Shown in pieces: positions 45,154-54,874 of a DNA stretch of 64,000 nucleotides. The translations under genes and the position numbers were made by a program. Positions within the stretch are counted from its first letter, which is position 1, and each line of letters begins with the position of its first letter. A model generated the notes under the pieces. That model was given only the letters and a program-made list of their open reading frames with translations, was not told the DNA's origin and searched no databases. This DNA is from CAVSDF01 sp963726715 (lineage in GTDB: Bacteria; Bacteroidota; Rhodothermia; Rhodothermales; BA12): NCBI GenBank assembly GCA_963726715.1, contig CAVSDF010000005.1:434001-498000 (forward strand). Reading direction: 5' to 3'.

Positions 45154-45729
45154 TCAGAAGATGAGGCCGATGCGGACGGGGATGGCGATGCTCGTGCGGC
45201 TGTTGGCGAGGATGAGCGCGGGGTTGATCTCGTAGAAGACGGACGTTTCGTTGAGCGGCACGACCCATCCGAGGCCCGCGTGGATCGTCGGGCCGCCTTT
45301 GAGGTCGCTGCCGTTGGCGTCGGTGCCGGTCGGGAAGTAGCCGCCGATGCCCGCGAGGAGGTAGGTGAACCGCTGCCCGCCGACGCTCATGCCGGGGAGG
45401 TTGACGACGACCGAGACCTGCGGGTCGATGACGTAATCGGCGGCGTTGCGCCCGCCGACGAGGATGCCCATCGCGTTGACGCCGAGGTCGAGCGCGACCG
45501 AGAGGTCGGCGTTGACCGGCACCGCCGCGCGTCCGCGCACGCCGACGCCGAAGCCGTCGGGGATGACGACGAGGCCGTTGAAGGCGACGCCGAAGCGCGG
45601 CACGGCGGGGGCGGTGGAGACGCGCGTCTGCGCCTGCGCGGCTGGCGCGCAGAGGGCGGCGGCGAGGACGGTGGCGGTGACGGCCGGGGCGGTGAGCGTG
45701 CGGGCGAGCGTCGGAAGCGAGAGGCGCAT
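45154..45729 (-). CDS. outer-membrane beta-barrel-like protein
   Basis: 191 residues. A long signal region ends at APAAQAQ (about residue 34). The mature part alternates polar and hydrophobic residues in probable strands (FGVAFNGLVVIPDGFGVGVR, VSVVVNLPGMSVGG, YLLAGIGGYFPTG) and ends in phenylalanine (PVRIGLIF), as outer-membrane barrels often do. Specific role unknown. It is divergent from the acyl-CoA dehydrogenase gene across a palindrome at 45832-45858. Confidence 0.65.
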   Translation of the reverse strand: MRLSLPTLARTLTAPAVTATVLAAALCAPAAQAQTRVSTAPAVPRFGVAFNGLVVIPDGFGVGVRGRAAVPVNADLSVALDLGVNAMGILVGGRNAADYVIDPQVSVVVNLPGMSVGGQRFTYLLAGIGGYFPTGTDANGSDLKGGPTIHAGLGWVVPLNETSVFYEINPALILANSRTSIAIPVRIGLIF

Positions 45730-45831
45730 CGGGGGAGGGCGGGGTGGAGCAGAAGATCGGGCGGGCGCCGGGAGCGGCTGCCCGCGAGGGAGGCGCGGAC
45801 GGCGCGTGCCGGGGGCCGGCAGACGCCCGCA

Positions 45832-45858
45832 GGCACCGCCGTAACTTACGACGGTGCC
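45832..45858. promoter_or_regulatory. 13-bp-arm palindrome between divergent genes, operator candidate
   Basis: GGCACCGCCGTAA and TTACGACGGTGCC are complementary except one position, with a single central base. The GTAACTTAC core also resembles the -7 motif on both strands. It lies 103 bp before the outer-membrane protein start and 144 bp before the acyl-CoA dehydrogenase start. A dimeric repressor site is the simplest reading; no TetR or other regulator gene is adjacent. Confidence 0.5.
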
Positions 45859-46001
45859 CGTTTCTGCTGTCCGGCGCGACGAGAGGGAGAGGGGTGAGGC
45901 GTCCGCCGTCTATCGTCCCCGGCCCCGCCCGTAGATCCACCGCCGCGCATCCGCGTTGCCGCCTCCTTCGCACCGCCCGACCTTTCCTCCTCCGCCCCTC
46001 G

Positions 46002-47236
46002 ATGGACGCCCGTCTTCCCTCCCTCCCCGACGCCCCGCCCGACAACGGGCTGACGCTCTACCCCGACTTCGCGGGTCTCGATTACTACGCGCTCGACGAC
46101 CTCCTCACCGACGCGCAGAAGGGCATCCGCGAGGACGTGCGCGCCTTCGTGAGCGCCGAGGTGACGCCGATCATCGAGGCGGCGGCCCAGGAGATGGTGT
46201 TTCCGAGGCATCTGGCCCGCGAGTTCGGGCGCCTCGGCGTCATCGGGCCGTCGATCCCGCCGAATACGGCGGGCGCGGCCTCGGCGGCGTCGAGTACGGG
46301 CTGATGATGCAGGAGGTCGAGCGCGGCGACTCAGGGCTCCGGTCGTTCTGCTCGGTGATGGGATCCCTCGTGATGTACCCGATCTGGAAGTACGGAAGCG
46401 AAGAGCAGCGCCGCCGCTGGCTGCCCGACCTCGCGCGCGGCGAGGCCATCGGCTGCTTCGCCCTCACCGAGCCGAACGTCGGCTCCAACCCGCAGTCGAT
46501 GCAGACGACGGTGCGCCGCGACGGCGCCGATGGCTGGATTCTGAGCGGCTACAAGCGCTGGTCGACGAACGCGAGTGAGGCCGACGTGTGCGTCTGCTGG
46601 GCGCGCATCGACGGCACCGACGAGGTCGTCGGCGTCCTCGTGCCGATGGATTCCACCGGCGTCTCGGCGCCCCGCATCGGCAACAAATGGAGCCTCCGCG
46701 CGGCCATCACGAGCGAGATCCTGTTCGACGATGTCCGCATCACCGATGCCGACATTCTGCCGGGCGTCCGCGGCCTCAAAGGCCCGCTCTCGTGCCTCAC
46801 GCAGGCGCGCTTCGGCATCGCGTGGGGCGTCGTCGGGGCGGCGATGGCGTGCTACGACGCGGCCTTGCAGCACAGCGAAGACGCGCGTGCAGTTCGGCGG
46901 CCGATCGGCGGCTTCCAACTCATCCAGGAGCGCCTCGCCGATATGGTGACGGGCATCACGACGGCGCAGCTGCTGAACTTTCGTCTGGCGCAGATGAAGG
47001 ATGCGGGCACGATGCGCCCGCAGCAGGTCTCGCTCGCCAAGCGCCACAACTGCCGGATGGCCCTCGACGTGTGCCGGTCGGCGCGGCAGGCGGTCGGCGG
47101 CAACGGCGTGCTGTCGATGTACCCGATGATGCGTCACATGATGAACCTCGAATCCGTCGTCACCTACGAAGGCACCGACGAGGTCCACACGCTCGTCGTC
47201 GGGCAGGACGTGACGGGCCTGAACGCCTTCACCTGA
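46002..47236 (+). CDS. acyl-CoA dehydrogenase, glutaryl-CoA dehydrogenase-like, interrupted
   Basis: About 412 codons. FAD-dependent oxidation of an acyl-CoA. CFALTEPNVGSNPQSMQTTV is the flavin/substrate region, GGFQLIQERLADMVTGITTA follows, and VVTYEGTDEVHTLVVGQDVT carries the catalytic glutamate in the glutaryl-CoA-type position. A one-base deficit at 46256-46258 (ATCCCGCCGAATAC, CCCC expected) breaks the frame at IPAEYGGRGLGG. At 46881-46901 the conserved RVQFGRPIGG reads RAVRRPIGG, as expected if a CG and a C were both lost (-3 in total). Lysine/glutarate degradation is a plausible pathway. Confidence 0.85.
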
Positions 47237-47327
47237 GCCGCCGGGCGGACGGCGGAGATGCGCGGGCGGGCACGGATGCCGCGCCGGGCGTATCCTGCCG
47301 GTATCCGCCCGCCCACCCCCCGCGCCG

Positions 47328-47774
47328 ATGGACCGTGTCCTCCCGCTCGTCATCACGATCCTGCTGACGGTCCTGCTCGGCTCGCTGCTCTTCGCGCTGA
47401 TCGTCAAGATCGCGGGCAGCTTCTCCAAACGGCCCGCCCCGCGCCACCCCGCCCCGCGCCGCCCCGCCCCCGCTGTGCCGCCTGTTGCCGCGCCGGGCCG
47501 CCCGCAGTCCCCGCAGCCGCGTCCGCCGTTCCCCGCGCCGCCTCAGCCCTACGTGCCGCATCCGCACGCCGCGCCCCGCCCGCAGGCCCCGCCGCCGCTT
47601 GGCTTCGCACCCCCCGCCTACGGCCCGCCGGGGTACGTGCCCCCCGGTTCCGTGCCGCCGGGCTATGGCCCCCCCGGTTACGCGCCGCCCGGTTACGCGC
47701 CGCCCGGCCCGCCGCCGCCGCGTCCGGCGCCGCCCGGACGTCCCGCGCCGCCGCCGCCGCCCCGACGCGGGTGA
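47328..47774 (+). CDS. small membrane-anchored proline/glycine-rich protein
   Basis: 148 residues. One N-terminal membrane helix (VLPLVITILLTVLLGSLLFA) is followed by a proline-rich tail with PPGYxPPG repeats (YGPPGYVPPGSVPPGYGPPG) and a PPPPPRRG end. This is a low-complexity architecture with no recognised domain. A decayed copy of its tail lies at 2560-2734. Coding status is supported by the helix and by the ATG at 47328. Confidence 0.55.
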   Translation: MDRVLPLVITILLTVLLGSLLFALIVKIAGSFSKRPAPRHPAPRRPAPAVPPVAAPGRPQSPQPRPPFPAPPQPYVPHPHAAPRPQAPPPLGFAPPAYGPPGYVPPGSVPPGYGPPGYAPPGYAPPGPPPPRPAPPGRPAPPPPPRRG

Positions 47775-47981
47775 GGCGCACCGGCGCTCGCGAATCAGCG
47801 CGGGAAGCGGCGGTGTCTGGCGACGGGAACGTGAAGCCATGTCCCCGATCTTCACATCGGCCACATGTGGGGGAGGTACCAGAGGGCGGACGGGAAAGGT
47901 CGCGTCGAGGCGAACGGACCGTGGGCGATGCCCCTACCGCCACCGCGCCCTCTGCGCGTCCTGCCCTCTGCGTCCCTCAAC

Positions 47982-49097
47982 TCAGCCGCCGACCGGCGCA
48001 GCGGAAACGACCGTCGCGCCGCCTCCATCCGGCATCGACACCGGTTGGCCGTAGTCGATGCTGCCGTGCGGCACTCCATCCCCGACCTCCGGCACCCGCC
48101 CCGACCGCTCGGGCGTCGGCTCCGCCACACGCACGCCGGTCGCCTCGCAGGCCATCCACACCGCCGCGAGCCAGATGGCGTCGGTGACGGCAAGGTGGAC
48201 GAGTTGCAGCCAGACGGGCGCGAGCAGCCACACGTTGACCGTCCCGATGACGAGTTGCAGCGCCAGCAGCCCGACGAGCGCCTGCCCGAGCCGCCGCGCG
48301 TGCCCCGACGCCGCCGCGCCGGAGAGCGCCCGCCAGACGACGACGACCGCGAGCGCGGTCACGAGGACGGCGAGGAGCGGATGGTAGACGCGCAGGCCGA
48401 CGAGCGTCGCCACGAGCGGCACCTCCGCCGGGTCGAGGCCGCCGTAGAGCGCGAGCGTGTCGCCGAGCGCCGTCACCGCTCCCGACGCGCCGAGCACGAC
48501 GAAGGCTGCAAGGAGGCCGAGTGTCCACCGCCCGAGCGCCGGATCGGCCGCGTCTGCCCGTTTCCGGAAGCGCAGCGTCGGACGCCCTGCGAGGCCCCAC
48601 GTGAGCGCGCCGAGCGCGCCGAGGAGCAGGAGCGTGTTGACGAGGTGCAGCATCATCACGAGCGGCCGGGCGACATCGACGCTCAGGGCAACGAGTTCGA
48701 GCTTGACGAGCGCCGCGCCGATCCCCGCCTCCGTCCCCGTCAGCACCACCGACGCCACCGCCCACCGCCGGACGCCGTGCCCGCGCGGGGCCGTGCGCCA
48801 CGCCCAGACGGCGGTGCCGAGGATGAGAAAGCCGAGCAGCCCGCTCGTCACCCGGTGCCCGAACTCGACGAGCGTCGCCGTCTCCGCGCCCCGCGGCACG
48901 ACCTGCCCGTTGCACAGCGGCCAGTGATCGCCGCAGCCCGCGCCCGCGCCCGTCGCCCGCACGAACGCGCCCCAGAGGATGACGAGCACCGTGTAGGCGA
49001 GCGTCGCCCACGCGAGACGCCGGAGGCCCGGCGAGGCGCGAAAGGCGGAAGCGCCAGAGGCAAGCGGACGGGGCAGGGCGAGGGCGGGCGCGGCCAT
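47982..49097 (-). CDS. ctaA: heme A synthase, COX15/CtaA family
   Basis: 371 residues with eight hydrophobic helices. It converts heme O to heme A for cytochrome oxidase. GAFVRATGAGAGCGDHWPLC (about 37-56) is the family signature with the regulatory cysteine pair. LVEFGHRVTSGLLGFLI and VMMLHLVNTLLLLGAL carry heme-ligand histidines, repeated in the second half (GLRVYHPLLAVL, LVHLAVTDAIWLAAVW). The ATG at 49097 is preferred to an upstream in-frame start. No cytochrome oxidase genes are in the window. Confidence 0.93.
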   Translation of the reverse strand: MAAPALALPRPLASGASAFRASPGLRRLAWATLAYTVLVILWGAFVRATGAGAGCGDHWPLCNGQVVPRGAETATLVEFGHRVTSGLLGFLILGTAVWAWRTAPRGHGVRRWAVASVVLTGTEAGIGAALVKLELVALSVDVARPLVMMLHLVNTLLLLGALGALTWGLAGRPTLRFRKRADAADPALGRWTLGLLAAFVVLGASGAVTALGDTLALYGGLDPAEVPLVATLVGLRVYHPLLAVLVTALAVVVVWRALSGAAASGHARRLGQALVGLLALQLVIGTVNVWLLAPVWLQLVHLAVTDAIWLAAVWMACEATGVRVAEPTPERSGRVPEVGDGVPHGSIDYGQPVSMPDGGGATVVSAAPVGG

Positions 49098-49191
49098 GGA
49101 GGCGGAGGGAGGAAGCCCGTCTCCCAACGTCGCCTCCGCCGCCCTGTGCCACCGGCAGACCCGTTTCACGGCACCCTCGAACGAGGCCGAT

Positions 49192-49953
49192 CTACACGCT
49201 GGCGGGACGTCGCCGTCGTGCGACCCACGCGTCGATTCGCGGCGATCCCCAGAACGCGAGCGCCATCAACCCCGCACACATGAACCAGTACGGCAACATT
49301 CCAGCCGTTATCTGCGCGTGGAGCCGGAGTCCGTGCGCGACCGCATCACCGGCGTCGCCGGACGCGTCGACCACGGAGGAAACGACCGCGATCGGTAGAA
49401 AGACTACAGGCATGTACACTGCGAAGGTCACGCCCGCGGCAAGGGCGCGTCCGGGTGAGTCGAACGGCGCGGAGGTGCTGTGGCCGGTCCGTTTGGCGAA
49501 GGCGCGCACGGCGACATCCAACCCTGCGCTTGCGAGGAGCGTCCACGCGGCGAACGGGGCGACGCGGAGCGCGGCCTCGGCGAGCGGCAGCGTCCGCCCT
49601 GGATCCGCCAGCGCGCCCCAGATGAACGAGGTGACGGCGAAGATGGCCAGGCCCGTGAACCGCCACCGCGGCGTGTGCGCCGCGGCCCACGCCGCCCGCT
49701 CTTCCGGGGACGCCGTCTTCCTCCCCGTCGCAGCCCCCGTCCGCGACACGACCCACGCAGCGACGCATAAAATCACCACCGTTCCGGCGTAGCGGAGCGC
49801 CTGCGGCATCATCGCCTCCCCAAACGGCACGCCCCGCACGTCGGCGCCCCTCGACACCACCCATAGGATGCCGAGCGTGTACAGGACCACCATACCCGCG
49901 ACGATGCGCAGGCGCCTTCCGGTCGAGGCCGGTTGGATCGGGGAAGTCTCCAT
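49192..49953 (-). CDS. integral membrane protein of unknown function
   Basis: About 253 residues with five or six hydrophobic segments (IVAGMVVLYTLGILWVVSRG, YAGTVVILCVAAWVVS, FTGLAIFAVTSFIWGAL, AGVTFAVYMPVVFLPIAVVS, MLPYWFMCAGLMALAFWG). No family recognised. An in-frame ATG nine codons upstream is possible. It is upstream of ctaA on the same strand, but a functional link is not evident. Confidence 0.55.
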   Translation of the reverse strand: METSPIQPASTGRRLRIVAGMVVLYTLGILWVVSRGADVRGVPFGEAMMPQALRYAGTVVILCVAAWVVSRTGAATGRKTASPEERAAWAAAHTPRWRFTGLAIFAVTSFIWGALADPGRTLPLAEAALRVAPFAAWTLLASAGLDVAVRAFAKRTGHSTSAPFDSPGRALAAGVTFAVYMPVVFLPIAVVSSVVDASGDAGDAVAHGLRLHAQITAGMLPYWFMCAGLMALAFWGSPRIDAWVARRRRPASV

Positions 49954-50010
49954 CGGAGGTTGTCGAAGGTCCGGCAACATACGTACATCACATCACCCGC
50001 TCCATCGCGC

Positions 50011-50439
50011 TCAGACGCGTCCTTCTGCTGCGAGCCGCACGCGCATCGCCGCCGGGGTGAACACGGGCAGTAACGAACCGCTGAAATCGGACGTGTTGCG
50101 CGTCACGATGGCGTCGGCGCCCGCGACGCGCGCGGCTTCGTGCTGCACGGCGTCCTCCACGTCCGCGAAACCAGGCAGATCAAGGGCGGAGAGGAGTACG
50201 AGGACATCCACAGGCGCGACCTCGAAGAGGTGGAGGAGGTCGCGTAGGAGCGCACGTGCCGATTCGCTGCCGACCTGCTTCCGCGCAATGTAGAAGATGT
50301 CCGTGGCCGTGGTCGCACTCAGCATCCCGACGTGGGCGGACGAGGCGACGATGGCGAACAGGCTTGCTGCGTCGGCAGCGAACGGTTCGCGCAGCAGCAG
50401 GCCGTCGAGGAGGATGTTGGTGTCGAAGAAGAGGCGCAC
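50011..50439 (-). CDS. PIN-domain ribonuclease toxin (VapC-like)
   Basis: 142 residues from GTG 50439. RLFFDTNILLDGLLLREPFA carries the first catalytic Asp. LLSALDLPGFADVEDAVQHE and ADAIVTRNTSDFSGSLLPVF carry the remaining acidic residues (DVEDA, TRNTSDF). The GTG is four bases after the antitoxin stop; an ATG at 50466 overlapping the antitoxin is an alternative. It pairs with the RHH gene upstream as a type II toxin-antitoxin unit. Confidence 0.82.
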   Translation of the reverse strand: MRLFFDTNILLDGLLLREPFAADAASLFAIVASSAHVGMLSATTATDIFYIARKQVGSESARALLRDLLHLFEVAPVDVLVLLSALDLPGFADVEDAVQHEAARVAGADAIVTRNTSDFSGSLLPVFTPAAMRVRLAAEGRV

Positions 50440-50443
50440 AGCG

Positions 50444-50713
50444 TCAGCGGTGCTTCTGCTCGACATAGCGAATGCGCGCCTCACGAGCATCGGCGCTGGG
50501 ATCAGCGCCATTTCCGGATCGGAGGCTGCCAAGGAGGCGCTCGGCGAGGGCGGTCCGGTCGGTGGGCGCCGAGTCGCGCGCTGCCGCGAGCACGTCCTCA
50601 ATCACCCGCGAGACGCTTGTGCCACGGCTCCGGGCGAGGCGCCGGGCCGTGTCGAGTGCCGTGCGGCGCAGGCGAAGCGAGATCACCCGGCGGGACGAGG
50701 AGACGGGGCGCAT
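50444..50713 (-). CDS. ribbon-helix-helix antitoxin
   Basis: 89 residues. RRVISLRLRRTALDTARRLA and SRGTSVSRVIEDVLAAARDS form the ribbon-helix-helix DNA-binding part. The acidic C-terminus (NGADPSADAREARIRYVEQK) would wrap the PIN toxin encoded directly downstream. ATG at 50713. It likely represses its own operon. Confidence 0.78.
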   Translation of the reverse strand: MRPVSSSRRVISLRLRRTALDTARRLARSRGTSVSRVIEDVLAAARDSAPTDRTALAERLLGSLRSGNGADPSADAREARIRYVEQKHR

Positions 50714-50827
50714 GAGTACGGGGCGAGAGAACGGACCCCGCCCATACGCGGCACTCGAGAAAAAGCGCCATTCATCCGTGGGGGATGTGCTCGCACGTCC
50801 CGCCGAGCCGCACGCCCTCACCATCCC

Positions 50828-50868
50828 ACAAAACGACAGCGCCGCCCCCCCGAAGGAGAGCGGCGCCG
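50828..50868 (-). terminator. rho-independent terminator after groL
   Basis: On the minus strand, GGCGCCGCTCTCC, loop TTCG, then GGGGGGCGGCGCT, followed by GTCGTTTTG. It begins about 24 bases after the groL stop. The stem and T-run match an intrinsic terminator. Confidence 0.65.
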
Positions 50869-50891
50869 TGCAGCACGTGTGCGGGCCGGAC

Positions 50892-52536
<1,645 letters not shown>

Positions 52537-52635
52537 GGGTGGTGTTTGGAAATGGGGTATCGGGGATTGTGTAGTGGATATGAGGGACGAGGCAGCGACC
52601 TCAATGCCCAATCACCCATACACAATCATCTTGGC

Positions 52636-52923
52636 TCACTTGACGACGCCGAAGATGTCGGACTCGCGCATGATCATCAGGTCTTCGCCGTCGATCTGCA
52701 CTTCGCTGCCGGCGTACTTGCCGTAGAGGACGGTGTCGCCTTCGTTGACGGTCATGTCGATCTTGGTGCCGTTCTCGTAGCGGCCGGGGCCGACGGCGAC
52801 GACGGTGCCCTTCTGGGGCTTCTCCTTGGCGGTGTCGGGGATGAAGAGGCCGAAGGAGGTCTTCTCCTCGGCGGCTTCGGCGCGGACGACGACGCGGTCG
52901 CCGATGGGCTTGATGCTGGCCAT
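52636..52923 (-). CDS. groS: 10 kDa co-chaperonin GroES
   Basis: 95 residues: IKPIGDRVVVRAEAAEEKTS, then the mobile loop FGLFIPDTAKEKPQKG, and GDTVLYGKYAGSEVQIDGED. It caps GroEL. The frame is intact. It precedes groL, and a CIRCE-like operator lies 64 bp upstream of its ATG. Confidence 0.97.
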   Translation of the reverse strand: MASIKPIGDRVVVRAEAAEEKTSFGLFIPDTAKEKPQKGTVVAVGPGRYENGTKIDMTVNEGDTVLYGKYAGSEVQIDGEDLMIMRESDIFGVVK

Positions 52924-52986
52924 GGTGGCGGGCGGTGGGTTGGTGGATGAGTCTGGATGTCCGGCGCGAGGCTCGTGGCAGGGCCG

Positions 52987-53013
52987 TTAGCACTCTCGCC
53001 GGACGAGTGCCAG
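52987..53013 (-). promoter_or_regulatory. CIRCE-like operator upstream of groESL
   Basis: TTAGCACTC, nine bases, then GAGTGCCAG: the CIRCE consensus (TTAGCACTC-N9-GAGTGCTAA) with two mismatches at the far end. It should bind HrcA and repress groESL without stress. It sits between groS and the divergent DUF2085 gene. Confidence 0.8.
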
Positions 53014-53075
53014 AAACGCCGCTGCTGCCCGCCCGTGTTCCAGCGCTCCGCTCCCGGATCGCCCCGCAGGCCGGT

Positions 53076-53083
53076 TATCTTTG
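53076..53083 (+). promoter_or_regulatory. TATCTTTG -7 promoter element for the DUF2085 gene
   Basis: Exact match to TAnnTTTG, 19 bp before the ATG at 53103. The clearest example of this genome's presumed primary promoter motif. Confidence 0.6.
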
Positions 53084-53102
53084 CGCGACCGACCGCGATT
53101 CG

Positions 53103-53709
53103 ATGCACCTTCACGTTCCCTCCACCGCTCCAGCGTCCGCGCTTCCTTCCGGTGCGCCAGACGGAGCGCGCGCCGATGTGCTGGGGGAGACGTGGGAGGT
53201 GCCGCGCGTGAGCACGGGCTGGGCCGTCGCCCTCGTGGTCGTGGCGGTACTGCTCGCGCTCGCGGTCTCGCCGCCGTGGCTGCCTCGGGGCGTTGGCGCG
53301 GCGGTGCACGCGGCCTTCGCGCTCGTCTGCCACCAGATCGACGGGCGGAGCTTCCACGCGCACGGCGTCGCCTTCGCCGTCTGCCACCGTTGCACGGGCA
53401 TCTACGCGGGTCTGGTCGTCGGCGTGCTCGCGTGGCCGCTCGTGCGCGATGCCGTCGAGCGGTGGATGTCGCCGCGCGTCGTCGGGGTCCTCGCGCTCGT
53501 CCTGCGTGCCCATCGGCATCGACTGGGCGCTCGGCGCGACGGGGCTGTGGGCCAACACGGCGGCCTCGCAGGCGCTCACCGGCGCCGTCTTCGGCACCGT
53601 CGCCGGGCTGCTCGCCGCGCGCGGGGCCGTGCAGGTCGGCGCGTCACGCGGCGATGTGCGCGCAGCGGCGCCGTCCGCGCCAGTGGACGCAGGGCGGCGG
53701 ATGCCGTAA
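53103..53709 (+). CDS. DUF2085 membrane protein, interrupted
   Basis: About 203 codons. ALVCHQIDGRSFHAHGVAFA and VCHRCTGIYAGLVVGV are the DUF2085 cysteine/histidine signatures (CHQ and CHRCTGIY). Four hydrophobic segments are present. A +1 shift at 53500-53504 (GTCCTGCGTGCC) fits loss of CT from CTCT; the chain resumes as CVPIGIDWALGATGLW. Function unknown; the Cys/His motifs suggest metal binding at the membrane. Confidence 0.75.
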
Positions 53710-53762
53710 CCTCCCCGTTGCACCTCCCGTAGTCAACGCCTCTCACCCACTCACTCCTCCCC

Positions 53763-54254
53763 ATGAAACCGGACAAGACCAACGCCATCCTCATCGGCGC
53801 CGCCCTGGTGGCGGTCACCTCAACGTCGTATCTGAGCGTCGTCAACGTGCTCTGCTGCGCCGGGGTCATCGGCGGCGGCGTGCTCGCCGTCTTCCGCTAC
53901 ACGACCGACAACCGCCTCACGATCACGGGCGGCGAGGGCGCGAAGCTCGGCTTCATGGCGGCCCTCATCGGCGCCGTCATCGCGCTCGTGCTGACCTTCG
54001 TGCTGCGCTCGATCGGCATCCGCGACGACCTCGCCATCTCCAACTTCATGATCGACCGCTTCGGCGACCAGATGCCGCCCGAGCAGCTCGACGCGATGGA
54101 CGCGCAGATGTCGCAGCCGGTGTGGAAGACGATGCTGTCGTTCACGACGCTCCTCGGCCCGATCATCAGCGGCGCCCTCGGGGCCGTCGGCGGCCTCATC
54201 GGCGCGTCGGTCTTCAAGAAGGGCGGCGACGTGCGCCCCGAGCAGACGTACTGA
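53763..54254 (+). CDS. small membrane protein, first of a tandem paralogous pair
   Basis: 163 residues with four probable helices (AILIGAALVAVTSTSYLSVV, LCCAGVIGGGVLAVF, LGFMAALIGAVIALVLTFVL, IISGALGAVGGLIGASVF). It contains LTITGGEGAKLGFMAAL and ends FKKGGDVRPEQTY. The next gene shares the same plan and an almost identical end. Family not recognised with certainty; similar small proteins occur in Rhodothermota-like genomes. ATG at 53763. Confidence 0.7.
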   Translation: MKPDKTNAILIGAALVAVTSTSYLSVVNVLCCAGVIGGGVLAVFRYTTDNRLTITGGEGAKLGFMAALIGAVIALVLTFVLRSIGIRDDLAISNFMIDRFGDQMPPEQLDAMDAQMSQPVWKTMLSFTTLLGPIISGALGAVGGLIGASVFKKGGDVRPEQTY

Positions 54255-54290
54255 CGTCGCCTCTCCCTCCTTGCTGGCCCTCCAACTTCC

Positions 54291-54800
54291 ATGGACTCCC
54301 GTACCCGCGCCATTCTGACCGGCGCCGCCGCTACGATCGGGCTTTCGCTCCTCGGCTTCATCCCCTTCGTCGGCGCCTGCTGCTCGTGCCTCGCCATCCT
54401 CGCGGGCGGCTTCACGTCGGTCTGGGACTTCACGCGCCGCGAGCAGCTGACGATTCCGGGCGGGGACGGCGCGAAGATGGGTGCCCTCACGGGCGCCGCC
54501 GCCTTCGGCATCACGACGGTGCTGATGCTGATCGTCTGGGCGGCTCTCGGAACGCCGAACCTCGCCGACCTCATCATCCCGCGCATCGAACAGCAGATGA
54601 GCGCGCAGGGGAGCGTGTCATCGGAGCAGATGGACCAGGTGCTCGGGATGTACGAGTCGGTGCTCGGCAACCCCGCTACCCTCGTCGGCTTCTCGATTCT
54701 CGGCCTCATCATCCAGATCATCGGCGGCGTGCTCGGCGGCCTCATCGGCGCGTCGGTCTTCAAGAAGGGCGGCGACCTGCGCCCCGAGCAGACGTACTGA
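54291..54800 (+). CDS. small membrane protein, second of a tandem paralogous pair
   Basis: 169 residues. Same four-helix plan as its upstream neighbour, with LTIPGGDGAKMGALTGA and the end FKKGGDLRPEQTY. The last 65 bp match the first copy except for one base, while the rest has diverged strongly. That points to gene conversion or strong constraint on the tail. Role unknown. Confidence 0.7.
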   Translation: MDSRTRAILTGAAATIGLSLLGFIPFVGACCSCLAILAGGFTSVWDFTRREQLTIPGGDGAKMGALTGAAAFGITTVLMLIVWAALGTPNLADLIIPRIEQQMSAQGSVSSEQMDQVLGMYESVLGNPATLVGFSILGLIIQIIGGVLGGLIGASVFKKGGDLRPEQTY

Positions 54801-54819
54801 GGCCCGCGCCGTGGCTCCA

Positions 54820-54851
54820 GCACCTGTCAGGTCCGCCGACCTGGCAGGTGC
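54820..54851. terminator. GCACCTGTCAGGTC hairpin, probable bidirectional terminator
   Basis: GCACCTGTCAGGTC and GACCTGGCAGGTGC pair over 14 bp with one mismatch and a CGCC loop, followed by TTTGCG. It lies in the convergent gap between the second membrane-protein gene and mltG. Confidence 0.6.
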
Positions 54852-54874
54852 TTTGCGTTCGGGACGGCCCGCCG

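Noticed and set aside
47700..47774. Possible CRISPR-like or satellite repeat in the PPGY region
   Set aside because: The repetition follows codon-level PPGYxPPG protein repeats within one gene, not spaced identical DNA repeats.
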